Below are positions 11,366 through 22,085 of a DNA stretch of 64,000 bases, piece by piece. Every line of letters begins with the position of its first letter. The first letter of the stretch is position 1. A model generated the notes under the pieces. That model was given only the letters and a program-made list of their open reading frames with translations. It made no database searches and had not been told where the DNA came from. A program made the translations under genes and the position numbers. The DNA is from Azadirachta indica (lineage: Eukaryota > Streptophyta > Magnoliopsida > Sapindales > Meliaceae): positions 15,577,744 to 15,641,743 of the forward strand of contig CM040443.1 in assembly GCA_022749755.1 (NCBI GenBank). Direction: 5' to 3'.

Positions 11366-12680
11366 AAAATTTACAATACTAACTACTGTACACTCCTTAT
11401 TTTTGTAACTGACCACTGTTTAAAAATATTTTAAAAAATAACTAATTCATAATCTTATGAACAAAATCGCCCCCTTATCAAATTTTTACTTGCCTCCGTC
11501 TTTTTTTTTTCTTTCTTTCTCTCGTCTTTTTTCTTTTTTCCAAATTTCTTTAACTTTCTTCTTGATTTCTTTAACTTTTTTTTTCCCTATCTTCTTAAAT
11601 CAATATCCCTTGAACTTGTTTACTCTAAAAAACTCAACTGTATGACAAATTTAAAAAAAATCACAAGCAGAAAGAAAATCAAATAAATGAGTGTTTAAAG
11701 TTTGGAAACTCCCTGAAAAATCTAATTTGTTAAAAATGTGGCATGATTTTTTTATGTTTGTGCATAATTAGATAATGCAATGATAAAAATGATAAAAATG
11801 AGTATGTATTGGTTGTTTGAGTGTGTTTGGTGTAATAATTGAGTGAAAAAATGGGAGAAGAAGATGAACTGAACAAAACTGTATATTTTGGAGAAATCAA
11901 AAGTGCAGTTTTGAGCACACAACATAAAATCAACGTGCTCGAAATAACACTTTCGAGCATATTATTTTCAATATGCTCAAAACTATACTTTTGAGCATAT
12001 TATTTTGAATATGCTTAAAAGTGCAGTTTCGAGCACGTTGATTTCTACTACGTGTTCGAAATTATACTTTTGATTTTTCTAAAATACGCTGCTAAGAAAA
12101 CAACGTGTTTGAAAGTGTACGTTGATTTTATGTTGCGTGCTCAAAACTGCACTTTTGATTTTTTTAAAATGTATAATTTCGTTCAGCTCTTCTTTTTTCT
12201 CCGTTTTTTCACTCAACTATTACACCAAACTCACTTAAACATCTAACATACACTTATTTTGACAATTTTTATCATTACATTGTCTAATTATGCATAAACA
12301 TCAAAAAATCATGCCACATTTTTAACAAATTGAAAATTTTAAGTTTTTCAAACTTTAAACACTCATTCACTTGATTTTTCTTCTACTTGTGATTTTTCTT
12401 AAATTTGTAATGGAGTTGAGTTTCTAAAAGTAAGTTCAAGGGATATATCCGTTTAAGAAGACAGAAGAAAAAAGTGAAAGAAATCAAGAAGAAAGTTAAA
12501 GAAATCTAAAAGAAATAAAAAAGACAGAAGAAAGAAAGAAGAAGATGGATTCAAATAAAAATATAGTAAGGGGATAATTTTGTTCATGAAATTATGAGTT
12601 GATCATCTTTTAAAGAGTTTTTGAACAATGATTAGTTATGAAAATGAGAAGTGTATAATGTTTGCTATTGTAAATTTCTC
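11366..12680. mobile_element. 1.3 kb foldback element with arms of about 650 bp
   Basis: The left arm from 'gaaaatttacaata' at about 11366 matches the reverse complement of the right arm ending 'attgtaaatttctc' at about 12680, almost without interruption to a centre near 12000. Around the centre the sequence repeats 'gagcatattatttt' and its complement 'aatatgctcaaaa', a further small palindrome. Flanking A-rich 9-10-mers (about 11356-11365 and 12681-12690) match at roughly 8 of 10 positions, which would suit a MULE-type target duplication. There is no coding capacity; frames at 11730-11960 and 12052-12246 are arm sequence. A related copy of one arm lies at about 31030-31485. Confidence 0.75.
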
Positions 12681-12858
12681 AAAAGAAAAGGCCATGAAGT
12701 TACAAAAGTGCCCTTACTTTCAATTAAAAATTGATATAATAATTAATTAAAATATTTAATTTAAAATTTTTTATTTTAATTACTAATATTTTAATGTTAA
12801 AGGGTTTGCCTTCGTAAATTGAAATATGGACGCCGGGGAAGATTGTTGGAAGGCGAGA

Positions 12859-14035
12859 AAATCATACGACCCTTTGAGCAATTTGGATTCAACTTCCGTA
12901 AATTTGGGCAGTTGATCTCCCACCAATTTTCGCATGATCTCAGGATAATCACCGTATGTAATTAACGAGCAAACCTGCAAACTTATATATATATATATAT
13001 ATATAATCAAATTGATAAATAAAAAATCAAATGTATTAATGTTTACGTACATAATTGGAAGAGCCAAGCCAAGCCGCAAATTTAAATTTATCTATTTTTT
13101 AATTAATTAATTAATTATCATCCAACATAAAAGGTCTAGCATTCTGGAGACAGCTTCCTTGTCAGCAGATAAATCTGTTTTTGGCATGAACCATCGAGTC
13201 ACAATTGTAATCCCAACGAATTTGTCCGTTTTGTTTAGCCTGGTACTCTTCCTTGTACCATTTTACAGCAGCAGCATGAGAAAGAAGCAAATTATGAGCC
13301 ACCATGTATGGCTCTGCTGCAGAATTACCGGCAGTACAATTTTCGAATGCTTTAGAACATCTTTAATGCCATTCTACAGCACTAAGACACAAATGTCCGC
13401 CCAATTCGAGCACCAACATGTGTCTCGAGAAGAAGACTCCTGGAGGAGCAGGTACAGGACCTTCACAAGTGATTACTTGGGTTTTCTTTAAAATGCAGAA
13501 AATCGTGTTTTTGTTGATAATTTTACTTATCCGTTTCTTTTGAAGGCAAGTAATGGGAAGAAGTAGTTAAGAGCGTTGCAAATGATACATATCCAGATAG
13601 AAAAATGTGATTTTTTAGCGGAAATTTTTGTGCCCAAGTCACTCATTGATAGTTACTCAAAAGTGTGGTGTGGTTGGTGTTAAAGCAGCGAAGAAGTTGT
13701 TCATGTTGATGGCTAAGAGAGATACTGTGACATGAAATTCAATGATTGCTGGGTTAGTGAAAGGTGGAGAGTTAAGTGCAGCTCACCAGCTTTTTGATGA
13801 AATGCCTGATAGAGATATGGTTACTTGGAATAGGATACTAGTTAGAATACCTGTATGCAATTAACATCCAATATGTTAATCATCTTATGAATATCAGAGA
13901 TATTAATGAAGCCATCGAGATTAATTAGATTGGATAATCACCTTTGGCAATAAGCTTATCGATGAGATCATTATAGAATTTGACTCCGGTAGTTTCACTC
14001 CTCCACAGATCTACGGAAGCTGAATCCTTCATGTC
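12859..14035 (-). pseudogene. GH1 beta-glucosidase pseudogene fragments
   Basis: Three minus-strand pieces match plant family 1 beta-glucosidases in order. (1) About 14035-13945 encodes the 'GVKFYNDLIDKLIAKG' segment. (2) About 13361-13140 encodes the '[19 protein letters not shown]' segment through '...[14 protein letters not shown]'; it continues in a different frame with 'ITIVTRWF', showing a one-base frameshift near 13225. (3) About 12974-12859 begins after a TTGCAG acceptor and encodes '[17 protein letters not shown]' to 'SYDFL'. Neither the exon with the acid/base NEP motif nor the nucleophile exon is present between or after these pieces. The gene is broken, lacks both catalytic glutamates and cannot encode an enzyme. 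It lies inside the terminal inverted repeats at 11142-14631, suggesting transduplication. Confidence 0.8.
13571..13845 (+). pseudogene. PPR-protein fragment (PCMP/PLS type)
   Basis: Plus-strand translation gives PPR-like text: 'IFVPKSLIDSYSK', then after a frameshift 'AAKKLFMLMAKRDTVT', a stop where Trp is expected ('TGA'), 'NSMIAGLVKGGELSAAHQLF' and 'DEMPDRDMVTWNR'. This covers about two and a half repeats of an organelle RNA-editing type PPR protein. Both ends are abrupt and there is no start codon or organelle targeting region. It occupies the place where the missing GH1 exon would be, in the opposite orientation. Confidence 0.75.
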
Positions 14036-14639
14036 AAGATACGGTGAAAAGCTTTAATGTAGCATAAACTGCGATATTTCCTCCCAATGACTGTCAAACG
14101 TTGTAATGTTCTGGGTCTATATTTTTTGTTGACTATGGTTCGAAGTTGGAGTCGGGGCTGGGGAGTCGCGGGCAGCTGAAAAAGAGTAATGTTTTGTTCG
14201 TCGGGGCTGGGTAATGTTTTGTCGCGGAAATGCAGCTGAAAAAGAGTAACAAAAGACTTTTGTTTTCGTGCAGTTATGCTCACGTTATGTATTGTTTGGC
14301 AATCAATTTTCTTGTTTAGTTTAGGTGTTTTCTACGTGCAACTGTTTTTTCTTGGTTTGTTTGGTTTAAACTAAGTGTACAGTAAGCATCCTAAGTTTCA
14401 GTAATGAGACCCACTTTCATTTCAAATCCTGGTTTGTGGGACCATTCTCCTTTCAAATTTTGACAACAAGAGAAGATTTTGTGGTCAGTCACATAAAAGC
14501 AAGCAAAAATAGATAATTACCCTAAAAAATTAACATTTCTTACTAACAGGGATTAGAGGTATTAGCTATAAAAGAAGAGAATCTCGAGGTATTGTGCCGA
14601 ATAAGGAGGGGAAATCAGCAATTCTCCCTATAATTAAAT

Positions 14640-15200
14640 TTATAATGTTTGGCATACAATATATGAGATTTTTTATTATTAAAATTATTTGTAAATTAAT
14701 AGTAAAAAGAAACCGGTTGATTTTATTGACTATTATCATTGATCATTAATGATTTTGTCAATTTAAGACTTATCAATGTGGCTGAAATTTAAAATTCTTG
14801 ATCTACGCAATCATACAGTTACTTTTAACTATGAATCACCAAAAGAAATTCAACATGGGAAAAAGAGATGACAATTACTACGCATGTACAATCTATCTCA
14901 CCATTGTGGCAATATGAAGCCACAACGATAGCATACAATAACTCTGCTTTCTCATTTTGGAGTTTTTCTGATGCTCATTTATAATACATAATGTACCTCC
15001 GCACAAATCAAGAAATTTGAGTTCAATGTTACTAATAGGAAATTAAATTGGTGGCAAAAGCCAAAAACAAGGCTAAGTGTCATTGCAGTTATATTAATTT
15101 ATATGTTAGTTATATAATTGTATTTTCTTTTAATTTATTAAATATTGTGTTATGAATATACTATAATATTAACTTATAGCTTTTGTATTTTATTTATATT
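14640..15200. other. Intergenic DNA between two mobile elements
   Basis: AT-rich sequence with no open frame of interest, lying between the right inverted repeat of the Pack-MULE-like element and the 5' LTR of the gypsy element. Confidence 0.5.
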
Positions 15201-15962
15201 TGTTGATACCTGGAAAATGATCTTAAACTTAAGCCCAAAATCAAGTTAAAACTGTATCATTTTGTCCAAGTAATGTATAAAAGACGTAAGTGGACACAGA
15301 CTGCTTTTTGAGCCTCAAATTGTGGGTTGTAGTATTGAAGGTAAGATTAGGCCTAAGTCCAGTCAAAATTAACATAATGACCTTCATTTAATCTACCTGG
15401 GGAGACTTAAGCTAAAGGAATTTATTATGCGATTAGGCCACAAAAGCCCAAAAACTTTAGAGTCCATTTTTATGCCTAAAATACTTATTTTAATTAATCT
15501 TACTTATTTTAATTAAGTTAAGATTAAATAAAATAAATATTTTATTACAAATACAAATCTTTAAACATATCTTTTAGTTAGGATAAATTACATTTAGTTT
15601 TATTCCTTTAATTAGGATAACTTACATATAATTTGATTCCTAGAGCTTTATTTTAGGAATATAACTTGCAATAAATTAGAATAATGTGATTAAATTATGT
15701 TCCACTATAATTATAACTACACATCACACACTACATAAAGAGACATTATTCGACGTAGAAGACATCATAAAATCCTAGAATCATGATTAAGGAGAGAAAA
15801 GTTGATGAGTGGAGATCACAAAATAGCACTAGCTAAACTAACATTCTCTCTTCTTGACGTTCAAATAAGCAATTTATTCTTATTTTTGGCATTCTTTTGC
15901 CATGGAAATAGAACTATTATTTTATCGTCCTTACATCTTCCCTACATCCATAGGTATCAACC
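15201..15962 (+). repeat. 5' LTR with 10-11 bp terminal inverted repeat
   Basis: The sequence opens TGTTGATACCT at 15201 and closes with AGGTATCAAC at 15952-15961, an exact inverted match. This is the expected LTR boundary form, with the final CA mutated to CC. A TATA-like 'tataaaag' is at about 15278. The next base begins TGG (15963), the usual start of a tRNA primer-binding site, though I could not assign the tRNA. Confidence 0.65.
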
Positions 15963-16859
15963 TGGTTATCTTTAGGCTTTAAGAACATATTTCTGGCAAG
16001 CTTAAACCTATCTAGTTGTAAGCAGATGTATCATATATCGCCAACAGCAAGTCTATATGATATTAATTTGGCCTTATAATAGTCGCGACCTACCTTTATG
16101 ACTTATGTTTCCTTGCATTGGTGTTGAGATTGTCTTAATCCCATACACCATGCACTTATAATTTGAGCCTCGTGCTTTGTTAGATATCACAATAGAAACA
16201 TCAACAATAATGATAAACCTATTCAGTTAGCCAGCCCAATCTTATAAGATCACAATATCATGATTATTGGGCCACTAATTAAGATCTAAGAGATGTGGTG
16301 GCCCATACTTCTTGCAACTTGGAAGGGGTGCAAAAACTTAACCCAGATTTGAAAGCTTAGTTGTGTCAAAGCTCATCGAACATACTCTGATGCTTGTTCA
16401 AGCATATAACTAATTAGAATCCAACAAGTGCTTCAAAAAATTTTCCTGCCGATACTTTTGGCTACTCTACTAAGCGGTTTGGCTAAGATCATATGAGATA
16501 TAATAGTGACCAAGAGCAATAATCAAATCAATGGTGGCAATCGCACTAAATCTTTTGCCCTATGGATATAAATACCTCTACCACTAACTGATAATGCTCA
16601 ACAAAAGAAACTTAACCAAGATGCCAATTATATTAACATCGCCTTTGTCATGTAGATGATGTAGGATGTGGCAAGGAGATAGAAGACATACGAGTAGCTA
16701 TCGCTACAACCACTCTAATCCTGCTTCCTCACCCAACAACAAGAGAATAAACAATACTAAGGGCTTTTGTTAACCAACCAATAACAGAATTCTAACTTTT
16801 AACCACTTATACGTACCTTATATCCATCATGAAATAGTACATGAAGAGTTTAACAACAT

Positions 16860-18245
16860 AAGTAGAATATATGCTACTACCAACTTATCCAAAGGTGATT
16901 ATGTTGAAATCTTATTCAAAAGGTTATAAAACTTTAAAATTCGTATTGTTCAATGGAAGGAAGGCAACCTTAGAGAGAATATCACATATTTTATAGATGC
17001 TTTAGGGATATAATCTCACAATGAAAATTTACACCTTAGGAAATTCAACAAATCTTAAGTAGGCCAAGTATATTGTTGGTATGCTTTTCTTCTACCAAGA
17101 TCAGTATAATTATAAAGGGAATTGACATCCAAGTTCTAACATAAATACTTATGGAGCGAAAAGAAAGTGATGCTACTTCAACTTTTATATCATCAAGTAG
17201 TGTGGTACTCAGAACCTCTTTTGGAATTCACGAAGTGCTTCTATAACTTGATGCTGAAGTATCAGAAATAAAAAGATGAAATAGAGCTTGTTTGAGATAT
17301 ACGTGAATAACATACAATTTAAGTCTTACGTCTTTCTTAAGGACCTAAATCTCAACGTGTTAAGCAAACTTATTAAAGTAGCCTAGAAGACATCTTTCTC
17401 ATTTTAGATGCCCACGAGTAGAAGAACATGGAAATCTTAGAGGAAAGAAACTTCGCATACAATTCACGTGAAAAAATAAAGCTAAACTATAAGATGAATA
17501 ACCTTGAAAGGAAGTACTACTAGAATGACCCATTCCCTATAAATATATAGAATGTCACTTTATACTCAATAAATGGATAGAAGATGGTGTCCTCAAACTA
17601 ATGACTTATTGGAAGAACTTTCTTAAAAAAGATAGGCTCAGCTCACAATTCTGTTGATATCACCAAGCAATGAACCATGATATGAGAGAGTGTTGATATA
17701 TTCGAAAGCTTATTCACAATAACATTGCTGAGGGAGTGCTAGTATCTTTACTTGAGGACAAACAATAGACATTAACTTGCTACCATAACATAATATGGCA
17801 GCCATTGCCTCAATAGTAAAGCTCGATTTGGTGGAACCAAAAGAAACAGTCAAATAGTAGGATTGGTCACAACTTACAAAGAGAAAGTAGCTATAAGGGT
17901 ACCCTAAGAATGACTATCATAAAAGGCATTACGGCACTATGATCAAAGCATTACAATGATATCCAAATTTAAATCTCTTTTTGATCAATTAGATTACAAA
18001 CTTACAACAAGACAAGTCGCCATTGAGGCTTTCGTCAAGATTTTTGCTTAATATGGTCCCAAATATTATGCTATTAAAGCCAAAATTAATCATACTTAGA
18101 AAAAACAAATGTTGTCATCTTTACAAATGAAGATATGGAAGATCAAGTTCTAGATTACAGAAGACCACTATATCTCACAATTAAAATCAATAGCACTCTA
18201 ATTAGGTGAGCCTTAGTAGACACAAGATTTTTAGTCAATATAATG
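16860..18245 (+). pseudogene. gag-protease remnant of the Tat gypsy element
   Basis: Frames with many stops give Tat-gag-like text. At about 17640-17720 there is a zinc-knuckle-like 'CxYHQAMNHDMREC' pattern (reading over one frame), the usual C-terminal motif of this gag. At 18104-18245 the translation 'DMEDQVLDYRRPLYLTIKI' is followed by 'ALVDTRFLVNIM', corresponding to the protease active site; the catalytic DTG reads DTR. Defective throughout. Confidence 0.65.
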
Positions 18246-18299
18246 AAAATTAAGAGCAAATCCTCACGTTACTCGGTGATTGACGAAATACTATACAAG

Positions 18300-19410
18300 T
18301 AAGGATTTGGGCTACCTTACTTGCAATGTGTCAACGAGAAAGAGGCGGAGTTCGTGCTCAGAGAAGTCCACATAGGCAGCTGTGGTGACCATGGGGTAGA
18401 AAGCTCCTTGGTATATCGTATTCTGCATTAAGGGTATTATTGGATAATATTGCACCACCATGTGAGAAAGATAGCTCAATCTTGTTTGAGTTGTCAACTT
18501 CACGGGGACATCCCAAAACAGCCCCCCAAACAGCATACTCCTTTATTCAGCCCATAGACTTTTGTTCAGTGATGGCTAGATTTGAACGGCCTACTTCTGA
18601 CAAGACACGCTCAAATAAAGTATGCAATTATTACTGCCGACTATTTTACAAAATGGATGGAAGCAGAGTCACTAGCTACCATAACAGAGAAAAGAACCAC
18701 CACATTCGCAGAATGAAACATAATTTATCGATTCGAGATCCCTCGTATACTAATAGTTGACAACAGCAAGTAAGTTGATGATGCAAGATTTAAAGAATTT
18801 TGCGCCTACCTAAGTGTCGACCTTAGATTCGTGTCTCCTACGCATCCCAAAGCAAAATGACAGACGGAGGCAGTAAACAAAATTGTTAAGAAGGCACTGA
18901 GAAGCAATTTGACGATAAGAAATGGAGATGAATGGATGAATTATCTTAGGTCCTTTAGGCTTATTAGATGACAGTGAGAACAGCAACTGACGAAACACCT
19001 TATTCACTGGTATTTGATTTTGAAGCGGTAACACCAGTAGAAATCGGGGTACCCTTATTCAAAGTAAGATACTTTGACGAATTTAAGAATGATAAGGTGT
19101 TGGAATTAAGTTTAAATTTGCTATAAGAGAAGTGCAATCAACCACTCATTAAGATGGTCGCTTATCAATAAAGAGTGGCAAAATATTACAATAAGAGGGT
19201 TTGTTCAAGAGCTTTTCGAAAGGGGGACTTAGTGTTGTGGTGAGTTACCCAGAACACTTAAAAACTAAATGAAGGGGCCTTAGGAGTTAATTGGGAAGGC
19301 CCGTATAAGGTGATTAGAATCGTTAAGTCAAGAGTTTATAAGCTACAACACGTAAATAGGAAAGAAGTCAAGAAACACGCTGATATGTTGAAGAACTATT
19401 TCCCTTGAAA
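18300..19410 (+). pseudogene. Ty3/gypsy integrase remnant
   Basis: Three integrase parts are recognisable. The zinc-binding N-terminus at about 18310-18560 has 'YLQCVNEKEAEFVLREVHIG' and 'CLSCQ'. The core domain at 18600-19000 has 'YFTKWMEAES'-like text, 'EIPRILIVDN' and 'FVSPTHPKAK'. The C-terminal region at 19150-19410 has 'AKYYNKRV', 'FRKGDLVLW', 'NWEGPYKVIRI' and 'HADMLKNYFP'. At least five stops and several frameshifts make it nonfunctional. The open frame at 18440-18760 and the minus-strand frames here are shadows of it. Confidence 0.8.
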
Positions 19411-19800
19411 GGATTACCACTTAAAAAAGATCTGACTTCAGTTCAGATCATATAATAATTATTTAGTCATGTTATTTTGGATGTCATAAAAAGATTTAAC
19501 CTCAATTCAAGTCGGACATTAGTAAATAAGAAGTTGTTAGATTCTGGTTTTATTTGAAGATTGTTGTAATAAGGTCTAACCTCAGTTAAACAAACAACAA
19601 ACATTGAAAGTAATAAATTTCTTTATCTCAAAAATTATTATTGTAAAAAAATATGACCTTGGTTCAAATCAAACAGTAAAAATTTACCAATAATCTCAAT
19701 TCAGATTTGACCTCAAGATCGATTCAATTGGTAATAATATTCTTTACTTGAAAGAAATCACTGACCTGACCTCAGTTTAGAACGCAAAATGAGTGAGTTA
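19411..19800 (+). repeat. Degenerate tandem repeats downstream of integrase
   Basis: Variants of 'gacctcagttcaaatc' recur about every 60-110 bp, for example near 19431, 19498, 19572, 19650, 19698 and 19768, each embedded in AT-rich DNA. Arrays in the integrase-3' LTR interval are common in Tat-lineage elements, so I assign them to that element. Confidence 0.55.
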
Positions 19801-20149
19801 AACGAATGTGATTATTACTATTGTTTGGTTAAAGAGAAGTTTTAGTTTACCTTAACAAATCGATTCAATCATACAAACGTTGAACTAGCAAAAAAAAGAA
19901 GTAAAAATAAAAGTAACAATACTTCCATTAAGCAGAATAATTATTTACACTTAACATGAGTTTCTTTAAAAAAAAAATGTATATATAAACGAACTAAAAA
20001 ATTTTACATCCTTCGAAGACAATATGGTGCTAAAGGTTTGGGCTACAGAAGGGGAAGTGGTCAGATCAAGCTAAGCTAGTTCAGGATCTTGAATAGGCTT
20101 CTCGATTGAGGCTCATGTATGATCCTCGATTTTTGTTCGAACGGGTCAG

Positions 20150-21010
20150 GGAATATAGAGATCATCAAAAATCCAACACAGGTCAAATTCTTCATATTTC
20201 TTCTGGAAGATCTTACAGGCCAACTTCAAAACTTCTTTGGTGGAGGCGTTACACTGTTCCTCTGTCTCAGCCTTAGTTTGAACAAGCTTATCTTCTAGGT
20301 CTTTGTTAACGTAAGCAAGATCAATTGTGCAAGACTCGAGCTGGGATACCTAAGCCCCAAGATCAGCGATTTTGTCCTTAAGGGCGCTGCTCTCTCTTGG
20401 CCACTTCTTTCTTTCCTCACTCAGTTGAGCCTCCAGATTTTCCTCTTGCTTTTCTGATTCCCTCAACCTTTTCTCTAGCAAATTTTTCTCCGAAATCAGT
20501 TGATCTATTGATTTGTACAAATTCACGTTGGCAACTAGGCATTCTTTTGCACTTTTAATGTGCAAGCTAAAATAATAGAACGCTTGTACCGATCGAACAA
20601 TAAGTTAGATCAAGTGATCACAATAAAACAAAAAAGGAAGATTAGAGGTAGTTACCCTGCCAAAAAGTTGATGAATTTTCTCTAGAACGGCATTAGTGCT
20701 GGCAGCCTTTACCTTCGAAGATAAAGAAGAGTCAATCGCACAGGCTACATAGTTGATGAAGGGGATCAAATGCTCAAAGAGCTCCCTCTTCTCCTCTAGG
20801 ATATCTCTTTAGGAGAAATCGTCTATTTCGATAATCTCTTCTCCTTATTCAATATGTTGTTTTCTTTATCCTTGAAAGGTTTCGTCTTGTCCTTCTTTGA
20901 GCCCTTATCAACCTTTGTCCCCTTTGCCTTTTGATCGACTGCTCTCTTTTTAAGTGACTCACTCTTGTCCTGTTCTGACTTTTTGGAGGTCTTTTGCTGC
21001 TTGTAACCTG
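20150..21010 (-). pseudogene. Antisense coiled-coil ORF of the Tat-type element
   Basis: On the minus strand, a Lys-rich region (about 21010-20850) is followed by 'EKRELFEHLIPFINYVACAI' (about 20790-20730) and a segment ending 'LEKIHQLFGR'. A likely intron has donor GG|GTAACTACC near 20655 and an acceptor TTTTAG-like site near 20575. The next exon is a strong Leu/Glu/Lys coiled coil (20565-20353), interrupted by TAG at 20350-20352, and then about 65 more residues in the same frame to 'FDDLYIP'. Antisense ORFs in this position are known in some Tat elements (for example maize Grande). Function unknown; stops show it is dead here. Confidence 0.55.
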
Positions 21011-21854
21011 AAGCTCAAGTCTGGGTATCTAATGAGGGGAGGACAGACCGTAATAAGGTCAAAAGTTGTCCTTTGCCTTTTTTATGTGAGGCATGGAAGA
21101 CGAAAAGAATTATACAAAACATGAATAAAGGTAGAAATGTTTCGAGAAAGAGGATGAATGAAATATTCACTCTTAACGGTGGCAGATACGCCTTGATTGG
21201 TTTTTAAGACAAGTCCTCTGCCCTAAGAGCAGCAAAGTATGGCTAATGTGGACTAGTTGTGTAGAAGCACGTGGTAGTAAGGTGAAGAGTCTGAATACAG
21301 TAATGGTTGCAAGCATTACGCATGTTAATTGCCAACGTGAGAATCAAGATGAAACGCAGGCACGTTTTTGCACCGTTGGTGCTTCTTTTTAATTTCAAAG
21401 GTCACAAGTATGTTATATGTTCAGCCACCGAATTGTGTTCTCATCAGCCGAGTGTTATTTGAGAAAAGTCTGAGTTGCTCAAAAAATGGAATTTCCATTA
21501 GAAACATTTTCTATTAAAAATTAGGGGTTTAGTCTTTGGAAAGATGGCCTCGAGCCCACGGGATTAATGAGTTTCATGTTAACAGGCCCAATACCTGGTC
21601 AGCCTTAGGCGTTCCGATCAGGTCAGCTTGGTACATTTCTGATCAGGCGCTTCACAGGTGAGCCTGACTAGAAAAAAAATTCTTGCAGAAAAAGAAAATT
21701 ATTGGCAATAATGCCAGAATAAAAAATCAGAATAAAAAATCAGAAGTCAAAGGAACACCATATATCTATAATATAATATTTATTAATATATCATATATTA
21801 AATAAGATATTTGTATATGACTAAATTATGAATAAAAAATAATTAAAAAATTTA
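21011..21854. other. Probable 3' remnant of the gypsy element
   Basis: No gene is recognisable. Composition is less AT-rich than the surroundings, consistent with element-derived spacer. From about 21720 the sequence becomes AT-rich, including a direct repeat of 'agaataaaaaatc' (21717-21742). Confidence 0.4.
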
Positions 21855-22085
21855 CTGGTGGTGGCACTTGGTAATTGTTGTCTCTCCACTGGATGCTCCT
21901 CCATATGTAAGAGGGAAGAGGGAATTGTATCCTAATATCCCATGTGGTTGCAAGTTCACAAGGGAAATTGTTGACTCTTTATAAAAGCAAACAATCTCCT
22001 CCCAACAATTATCATGGTAGGACTTGAACCTGTAACCTCGCCTTGATGCCACATATTAAGATCGAACACTTATCACTAGGCCAAA
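21855..22085 (-). mobile_element. tRNA-derived SINE-like element
   Basis: On the minus strand, GGCCTAGTGATAAGTG (22082-22067) resembles an RNA polymerase III A box. GGTTCAAGTCC (22030-22020) matches the B-box consensus GGTTCRANNCC, at a typical spacing of about 40 bp. A nonhomologous body of about 150 bp follows. No clear target duplication or tail was identified. A related sequence in plus orientation ('cccaca/tggctttgagtcca', 'aggggaaattg') lies near 22225-22265. Confidence 0.5.

Larger units (their letters stand above)
11142..14631. mobile_element. Pack-MULE-like element with about 110-bp terminal inverted repeats and captured gene fragments
   Basis: The left end (11142-11255) and the reverse complement of the right end (14535-14631) align over about 110 bp. 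Shared blocks in order are 'aggga-aatt', 'tattcggc', 'aatac', 'attctctt'-like pyrimidines, 'gctaatac', 'ctaat' and 'ctgttagtaagaaat'. Both ends are flanked by AATTAAA (11135-11141 and 14632-14638), a possible target-site duplication. The roughly 3.5 kb interior has no transposase. It holds a foldback element, pieces of a GH1 beta-glucosidase gene on the minus strand and a PPR-gene fragment on the plus strand. Long terminal repeats with fragments of unrelated host genes are the hallmark of Pack-MULEs. The alternative is a nonautonomous element that received later insertions. Confidence 0.6.
15201..21100 (+). mobile_element. Decayed Tat-lineage Ty3/gypsy retrotransposon
   Basis: Order along the plus strand: a 5' LTR (15201-15962), gag-like text with a zinc-knuckle remnant, protease remnant (18104-18245), integrase (18300-19410), a repetitive spacer and an antisense coiled-coil ORF. 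Integrase downstream of protease and an antisense ORF 3' of integrase are features of the Tat lineage. Reverse transcriptase and RNase H, which should lie between protease and integrase, are absent: only about 60 bp separates the two. No matching 3' LTR was found, so the right boundary is approximate. All coding parts carry stops and frameshifts. Confidence 0.75.

Noticed and set aside
13159..13491. 110-residue plus-strand open frame
   Set aside because: It is the antisense shadow of the GH1 pseudogene exon, which gives clear family text on the minus strand.
20350..20565. Stand-alone 71-residue coiled-coil host gene
   Set aside because: It is one exon of a larger broken antisense ORF inside a gypsy element, with more coding text on both sides.
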